Shown here one piece after another: positions 59,950-64,000 of a stretch of 64,000 nt of DNA. The notes beneath the pieces were generated by a model. That model saw only the letters and a program-made list of their open reading frames with translations. It did no database searches and had not been told where the DNA came from. The number at the start of each line of letters is the position of its first letter. The stretch's first letter is position 1. Position numbers and translations under genes: made by a program. Source of the stretch: an uncultured Eubacteriales bacterium (GTDB taxonomy: Bacteria > Bacillota > Clostridia > Oscillospirales > Oscillospiraceae); NCBI GenBank assembly GCA_900552015.1, contig URXY01000002.1, positions 21,006-85,005 on the forward strand. Reading direction: 5' to 3'.

Positions 59950-60304
59950 CAGGCGGCTGGCATCATCCCCTTTCTTCCATCAATGTGGCAGTTCTACGCT
60001 GCCGCCTTTGCTGATAGTTTTTAATTATAAGTTCTAAATTTGGAGAACCTTGACGGTTTCCCTCGGAATTTGTCGATATCATACATAAGGCGGTCCTTAT
60101 CCATAAGATAAAGACCGCCTTATGTATGATACTGTTTTTGCAGCCCCTCATCGGCCTCACCTCACTTTTTCCCAGAGGATGGGTAGACTGTCACAGTAAG
60201 AGCTTATCTTGGAGAAATCATCAGAACTACATCGGGAAATGTAAAATTTCCTCGTTTTTTCTTTCAATCCTTATAACGAAATTATACTTGAGTTTTGGAC
60301 ACTT
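59950..60304. other. Non-coding region with a long hairpin
   Basis: No gene is recognised. The main feature is a 19-bp inverted repeat at 60077-60131. Composition shifts to AT-rich after about 60000. Confidence 0.5.
60077..60131. repeat. 19-bp inverted repeat
   Basis: Arms TATCATACATAAGGCGGTC (60077-60095) and its complement (60113-60131) enclose a 17-base loop that itself contains CTTATCCATAAG. It may be a terminator without strong U-tract or an element end. Confidence 0.65.
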
Positions 60305-60780
60305 CTATCTTTTCTTCCAGCTAATATTGTTATTGGTAAGGTCACACCCGGCGCTCTTGATGGATTCCATCGGATAGGTTATATTGGCTGTGTCTGGGTG
60401 AATCAGAACTACCGGAACATCGTTCTTCCGCGCATATCTGACACACTGCATTGTACCGGACCGCAGATTCCGCACATCGTCATAAACTGCCACCAGGTAG
60501 TTGGCCTGATCTACCATGTAGCAATTTCTCTTGACATAGCTCTCACGGCAATCTTCGTTTCCAATGACCTCTTTTTTGCTGCAATGTTGCAGGATAAACT
60601 CCATCCGGCGCTTGCTGCGCTGATCCCACTTAGCATCATGGCCGACAAACGGCAGGGCCACAACCAATTCAATATCTTCGTATCCAGGCTGTTCCTTCAG
60701 ACGAAGGATTTGTTCAGCCGCCCACATATCAACACTCATGGCGCCGCCAACATAAAAGCGCTGGACTTCCCTTTCATCAT
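60305..60780 (-). pseudogene. SLOG/DUF1273-like nucleotide-binding protein, frameshift near start
   Basis: The main frame carries MSVDMWAAEQILRLKEQPGY, EDIELVVALPFVGHDAKW, QANYLVAVYDD and GTMQCVRYARKNDVPVVLIHP, the pattern of DUF1273/YspA proteins of the SLOG (Rossmann, nucleotide-binding) class common on integrative elements. The family start lies upstream: a minus-strand ATG ATG AAA at 60780-60772 with AGGTG before it would lead into REVQRFYVGGAM if one base were added at AAAGGG (about 60769-60774). As given, translation from 60780 stops early, and the remaining ATG at 60739 lacks a ribosome site. Either a missing base or real inactivation. Confidence 0.7.
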
Positions 60781-61061
60781 GTAGCTTTCAGAACACCTCC
60801 AGCATATTGGCCTTGATCTTCTTACAAAGACTATAATCTTCACTAATACTTGAACTTGAACCGGCTCGGCCGGTGTCCAGTAATGGCACAAACGCATCTA
60901 TTCATGCGGTTTCCTCCTGTTCCAATATAGGATTACACATAAAAAACAAAAACAACTCATTTAATAAGTATAAAGCAAGGATGCAAGCCAAATTATAGCA
61001 CAAATAATGTTCAATAACCAGGGAGCCTTTCTGATATGCTAACAATCAGAGAGGTGAACTT
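60781..61061. other. AT-rich intergenic region
   Basis: No gene is seen. It separates the divergent SLOG-like and XRE genes and presumably holds both promoters. Confidence 0.5.
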
Positions 61062-61376
61062 ATGGACGAAGAATTTATCCGCAATCGGATCACGGAGCTG
61101 CGGTTGAAAAAAGGCATTTCTGAATACCAGTTGAGCTTGGAACTGGGACAAAACCGTGGCTACATCCAGGCTATTTCCTCCGGCCGGGCATTGCCTTCCA
61201 TGAAGCAATTCTTAAATATCTGCGAATATTTTGAAATAACGCCCCTGCAATTTTTTGACGATACTGAAAACACCCCACAGCTTGTCAGAAAGGCGCTGGA
61301 TGGTATCAGGACATTATCAGATGATGACTTGATAATTTTGCTTGGCCTTATTGCACGGCTGAATCAAGAAAAATGA
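61062..61376 (+). CDS. XRE-family helix-turn-helix protein
   Basis: This 104-residue protein contains a Cro/CI-like helix-turn-helix (about 5-60: RITELRLKKGISEYQLSLELGQNRGYIQAISSGRALPSMKQFLNIC) and a helical C-terminus with SDDDLIILLGLIARL. Such proteins are common on Clostridia elements and often act as local repressors. AGAGGTG precedes the start. It is followed by its own terminator, so it is separate from the sigma-factor operon. Confidence 0.85.
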   Translation: MDEEFIRNRITELRLKKGISEYQLSLELGQNRGYIQAISSGRALPSMKQFLNICEYFEITPLQFFDDTENTPQLVRKALDGIRTLSDDDLIILLGLIARLNQEK

Positions 61377-61406
61377 CGGCAGGCGCCAAATGGCTCCTGC
61401 CGTTTA
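61376..61406 (+). terminator. Terminator of the XRE gene
   Basis: The stem ACGGCAGGCGCC/GGCTCCTGCCGT (one mismatch) begins at the stop codon and is followed by TTTATCTTT. Confidence 0.7.
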
Positions 61407-61470
61407 TCTTTCCCGGTATTGCTCCAATTTTTTCAAACAGAAACATTATGTAAATCGAATCTATTTTGCT

Positions 61471-61500
61471 TGTTGAAGGTTCAGACTTCATGGTACAATA
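61471..61500 (+). promoter_or_regulatory. Probable promoter of the sigma-factor operon
   Basis: TTGTTG (61471-61476), 18 bases and TACAAT (61495-61500), about 28 bases before the start codon. Confidence 0.45.
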
Positions 61501-61528
61501 AAAAGAATACTAACTAGGGGTTCGCATT

Positions 61529-62044
61529 ATGTTGATTTATTTGCAAATGCTGGAAACTCCAGAGGAGAAGTCGCTGTTCGAACAGATCTATCTGGAGTAT
61601 TGTGGCCTGATGTTCCATGTGGCCTACGAAATTTTACATAACGAGCAGGATGCAGAGGATGCTGTGCATCAGGCTTTCGTAAAAATAGCAGAAAACATTA
61701 AAAAAATTGATGCTCCTGTGTGCCCAAAAACGCATAGCTATGTCGTTACAATAGTTGAACACCAAGCAATAGATCAGTATAGACGGTTACAAAAACACCC
61801 TTCTGTCGAACTGATCGAGGAAATTCAAGGCACAAATGCTCATTATGAAGGGGACAACGATTTGACAAAATGTATCTTGAAGTTGCCTGCCAGGTATCGA
61901 GAAATGATTTTGTTGCATCATCAGGGGTACTCTGTCAGAGAAATTGCAAAGATGTTGGGGCTGTCGTTGCCGGCCGCAATCAAACTGAATCAACGAGCCA
62001 AAAACAAATTGAAAAAACTATGTGAGGAGGCGGGAATCCTGTGA
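61529..62044 (+). CDS. RNA polymerase sigma factor, ECF-like sigma-70 family
   Basis: This 171-residue protein contains sigma region 2 (FEQIYLEYCGLMFHVAYEILHNEQDAEDAVHQAFVKIAENI) and region 4 (CILKLPARYREMILLHHQGYSVREIAKMLGLSLPAAIKLNQRAKNKL) with nothing between, the ECF layout. The next gene overlaps its stop and encodes a membrane-anchored DUF4367-like protein, the usual anti-sigma partner. It is AT-rich compared with the chromosome and lies in the integrative element. The target promoters are probably those of the small secreted-protein genes downstream, but this is inference. Confidence 0.9.
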   Translation: MLIYLQMLETPEEKSLFEQIYLEYCGLMFHVAYEILHNEQDAEDAVHQAFVKIAENIKKIDAPVCPKTHSYVVTIVEHQAIDQYRRLQKHPSVELIEEIQGTNAHYEGDNDLTKCILKLPARYREMILLHHQGYSVREIAKMLGLSLPAAIKLNQRAKNKLKKLCEEAGIL

Positions 62045-62718
62045 TAAGCGAGGAAATGCTGAAAAAAGCGGCGGCTGAAGCAGAGCAGGCGATCAGGGAC
62101 TCTCTCCCTGCTCCAGCAGCCTGTAAGCATGAATTTTCCCCATCATTTCAAAGAAAGATGCGTCGCGCCTTTCGCAAAGCAAAACATCCTATAATCTACA
62201 AGTTTCCTAAATATGTAGCCAGCTTTGTGCTTGTGGCAATTCTCACCAGCAGTATATGGCTGACAGTGGATGCAGAAGTGCGAGCTGCTTTTTTTGCATG
62301 GGTGCGTGAACAATATGAGACCTTTATTGAATATCGCTTTGCTGGAGACACCACACAGAATGATAAGTCAAAACAATATGAATTAACGCAAGTACCGGAT
62401 GGATTTTTCGAGAGTAACAGAATGGAGTCAAAAGGAAACGCAGTAGTTATATATCAAAACGAGTCCGGAGAAATAATTCAATTCACCTATTCACAAGGCG
62501 ATGATTCAATAAGTCTATTTCTCGAAAGTGATACTTCCGATGTTCAAATCGTTCGTGTTGGAAATATTGATGCTGAGTTTTATCTTTCCAGTGATCCCGA
62601 TAAATCCAATGGCTTGGTTTGGCAATCAGAAGATGGGAATACATTTTTTTGTATTACATCCACTTTACCCCAAGACATTATGCTTCGATTGGCGGAAAGC
62701 GTACAAGTAAAAAAATAA
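62041..62718 (+). CDS. DUF4367-like membrane protein, probable anti-sigma factor
   Basis: This 225-residue protein starts with GTG at 62041, overlapping the sigma-factor stop (GTGA). It has a cytoplasmic part of about 55 residues with KRMRRAFRKAKHP-like basic sequence before one membrane helix (about 58-78, YVASFVLVAILTSSIWLTV). The extracytoplasmic domain has the DUF4367 flavour (TQVPDGFFESNRMESKGNAVVIYQNESGEIIQFTYSQGDD, then GLVWQSEDGNTFFCITSTLPQDIMLRLAESV). DUF4367 proteins accompany ECF sigma factors and inhibit them until a surface signal is received. Confidence 0.8.
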   Translation: MISEEMLKKAAAEAEQAIRDSLPAPAACKHEFSPSFQRKMRRAFRKAKHPIIYKFPKYVASFVLVAILTSSIWLTVDAEVRAAFFAWVREQYETFIEYRFAGDTTQNDKSKQYELTQVPDGFFESNRMESKGNAVVIYQNESGEIIQFTYSQGDDSISLFLESDTSDVQIVRVGNIDAEFYLSSDPDKSNGLVWQSEDGNTFFCITSTLPQDIMLRLAESVQVKK

Positions 62719-62737
62719 ATATGTAAACAACTGTCCA

Positions 62738-62789
62738 AAATGACCCCTTTCATTCGTCTAAGAGATAAAACGAATGAAAGGGGTCATTT
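62738..62789 (+). promoter_or_regulatory. 20-bp hairpin that masks the ribosome site of the next gene
   Basis: Two perfect 20-base arms (62738-62757 and 62770-62789; core TGACCCCTTTCATTCG) enclose a 12-base loop CTAAGAGATAAA. The right arm contains GAAAGGGG, the ribosome site for the TTG start at 62792. It could end transcription of the sigma operon or restrain translation of the secreted protein. No strong U-tract follows. Confidence 0.7.
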
Positions 62790-62791
62790 CT

Positions 62792-63145
62792 TTGAAAAAA
62801 CGAATTATTCCACTTATACTATTGCTCGCCATGCTATTGTCACTTTCAGCTTATGCAGCGTCTCCCCGTGTTATGACAATTTTACCTGCAATCTCCTTCG
62901 ATGGTACAACTGCCAATTGTCGTGTTTCTGTTTCTGCTGATAGATCAACTGATCAGATAAGTGCCGTTATCCAACTTTGGAATGGCTCCACACGTATTGC
63001 GCGTTGGACTGACTCCGGGACTGGATACCTTCTTTTCTCTAATTCAGCTACTGTTTCAAAAGGCAAAACCTATGAGTTAACCGTTGATGTGAAAATAAAT
63101 GGTGTCTCAAAGCCACAAGTTTCAATCGAAGGTACTTGCAAATAG
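62792..63145 (+). CDS. Small secreted protein A, 117 residues
   Basis: The start is the TTG at 62792, 8 bases after GAAAGGGG. It gives a clean signal peptide KKRIIPLILLLAMLLSLSAYA (residues 2-22) with cleavage before ASPRV. An in-frame ATG at 62774 lies inside the hairpin arm and lacks a site. The mature part (about 95 residues) looks beta-rich: TTANCRVSVSADRSTDQISAVIQLWNG, then SKGKTYELTVDVKINGV, with two cysteines that could pair. Similar small Ig-like secreted proteins occur in gut Clostridia with unknown role. Confidence 0.75.
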   Translation: MKKRIIPLILLLAMLLSLSAYAASPRVMTILPAISFDGTTANCRVSVSADRSTDQISAVIQLWNGSTRIARWTDSGTGYLLFSNSATVSKGKTYELTVDVKINGVSKPQVSIEGTCK

Positions 63146-63316
63146 AATCACAATCACTCCATTTCTTGGTGGACGCGGTATTGCTTTAAGGCTGTAGTGA
63201 AACTATGTATTCATAAACCGCATTCACCATAAAAACTCATGATACAAAAGTTGCTTTATAAAAGCACTTTTGGAATACTGTCGGTGTGGTAGTTTAGTAA
63301 GAGGAGGTCAAGATTT
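63146..63316. other. Intergenic region before the second secreted protein
   Basis: There are no genes in these 170 bases. They are AT-rich; an AAAAGTTGCTTTATAAAAGCACTTTTGG segment at about 63246-63273 can form a small hairpin. A promoter for the gene at 63317 is likely here but I cannot assign it. Confidence 0.45.
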
Positions 63317-63727
63317 ATGGCAAAAATTGAAAAGCGTTTTCTCTCCTTTGGTCTGGTGCTTGCTCTTATGGTTGCACTGTCCTCCGTCTGTTTCGCAGAA
63401 GAATTCAATTTTTCCAACCTTAAAAAGTCTGTGGACAGTAACAGCTGGAGCTACATCGGCTCGGCCACCAAAGACAGCGCAACAGAAAATGGTGAGTTAA
63501 AAATCACCAAAATGTATGACGCTGATGGGAATGAGACGAGCCTGTACTCCCAGGTGTACGCAAAAGCAACCAGCAGCGGAACTTCCACGCTTGTAACCTC
63601 GGGCAGTTGGTACGATGTTCCCATTCCCTCCTCTTTTCAGGCAGCTAGCAAAAGTGTTAGCTTGTACTGCAAGGGGCACATTCCTTGGATCGATTGCAAA
63701 ATCTCCGGTTACTGGAACGTACATTGA
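63317..63727 (+). CDS. Small secreted protein B, 136 residues
   Basis: GAGGAGG precedes the ATG. Residues 1-27 form a signal peptide (KRFLSFGLVLALMVALSSVCFA, cleavage before EEFNF). The mature part of about 109 residues is polar and rich in Ser, Thr and aromatic residues (NSWSYIGSATKDSATENGELKIT, SGSWYDVPIPSSF) and ends LYCKGHIPWIDCKISGYWNVH with two cysteines. I do not recognise the family. Secretion, small size, and an adjacent membrane-protein gene leave a secreted peptide/bacteriocin-like role possible but unproven. Confidence 0.75.
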   Translation: MAKIEKRFLSFGLVLALMVALSSVCFAEEFNFSNLKKSVDSNSWSYIGSATKDSATENGELKITKMYDADGNETSLYSQVYAKATSSGTSTLVTSGSWYDVPIPSSFQAASKSVSLYCKGHIPWIDCKISGYWNVH

Positions 63728-63810
63728 TTTCACACCTGTTCACCAATAACACATCAAGTATTAAATAACTAAAATTACCACACCGACAGTTATTATTTAG
63801 GAGGCAGCCA

Positions 63811-64000
63811 ATGATTTTTTCATCAATCTGCGTACAGATAAATACCATGTTTACCAAAAAAGAGTTTAAGGTCGCAGCAGTGATTGCCTTATTTTATTCA
63901 TGCTTTGCATTTGCTTTTACATTGACAGAGTTTTCTGGAATAGATATATCAAAAATAAAAGATGCTAACCAACTCGTCTGTTTTTCACAGTCAAATAGGC
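63811..64000 (+). CDS. Membrane protein, 5' part only (cut by window end)
   Basis: The ATG at 63811 follows TAGGAGG at good spacing. The 63 codons present read MIFSSICVQINTMFTKKEFK, then a hydrophobic helix (VAAVIALFYSCFAFAFTL), then TEFSGIDISKIKDANQLVCF outside. The gene continues beyond the window. It is the fifth gene in line of the sigma-factor region and could be a transporter, immunity or processing component; nothing more can be said from this piece. Confidence 0.65.
   Translation, partial: MIFSSICVQINTMFTKKEFKVAAVIALFYSCFAFAFTLTEFSGIDISKIKDANQLVCFSQSNR

Noticed and set aside
62755..62761. CGTCTAA as a third ECF -10 element
   Set aside because: No GAAAC-like sequence lies 16 bases upstream, and the motif is formed by the edge and loop of the 20-bp hairpin.
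1..64000. CRISPR array or Cas genes
   Set aside because: No set of regularly spaced short direct repeats and no Cas-like protein is visible in the window.

Overview
The window is about 64 kb of a roughly 60% GC chromosome. It looks like an anaerobic, spore-forming Firmicute of the class Clostridia, most likely Oscillospirales/Oscillospiraceae (inference from gene content, no database search). Supporting evidence: the ylxM-ffh-rpsP-khpA-rimM-trmD block, IreB, a T-box in front of pheST, a GerQ-CwlJ-like germination pair, NfnAB (electron-bifurcating transhydrogenase), GerMN and TPM/TelA/XpaC proteins, and CCA-encoded tRNA genes.

Layout. 1-5.4 kb: DNA alkylation repair (AlkA-type glycosylase, Ogt), a frameshifted MBL hydrolase, IS debris, an AI-2E-type permease and a CNNM/CorC protein. 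5.4-10 kb: a scrambled integrative-element island with an alanine symporter fragment, a relaxase-like tail, an anion permease and a frameshifted tyrosine integrase next to tRNA-Thr(CGT). 10-15 kb (minus): a pair of M16 peptidases, Lgt and a truncated MocR regulator. 15-19 kb (plus): SRP, ribosomal and tRNA modification operon. 19-25 kb: NlpC/P60 protein, IreB, PheST under a T-box, PspC. 25-31 kb: purine salvage (phosphoribosyltransferase, adenine deaminase), tRNA-Leu(CAA), and a degraded AraC/TcdA stretch. 31-40 kb (minus): TPM-TelA-XpaC envelope cluster, a MacB-like ABC transporter with an Ig-like surface protein, and two paralogous lipoproteins. The last two units share a promoter of extracytoplasmic-function (ECF) sigma type. 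40-51 kb: ROK glucokinase, a two-component system with a GerMN lipoprotein, ComEA-like protein, DacF, GerQ/CwlJ, FtsK, UppP. 51-56.5 kb (plus): TSCPD protein, LysR, Crp/Fnr regulator, NfnAB with a good operator in its promoter, and pyrophosphatase.

From about 56.55 kb to the end of the window lies a second, lower-GC integrative element. Its boundary falls in the 3' end of a GGGtGRT-family gene. It carries integrase, excisionase, a long non-coding and possibly structured stretch, XRE regulators, a SLOG-family protein, an SLH-domain relic and then an accessory operon. That operon holds a sigma factor, its DUF4367-like anti-sigma partner, two small secreted proteins and the start of a membrane protein cut by the window edge. 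It is the best candidate for an undescribed system here.

A recurring oddity is single-base minus-one disruption at short A-rich runs in three otherwise normal genes (MBL hydrolase, integrase, SLOG protein). This needs to be resolved as assembly error or real decay. Other genes show genuine-looking damage: an in-frame internal deletion in TcdA, a 5'-truncated AraC and a C-terminally truncated MocR.
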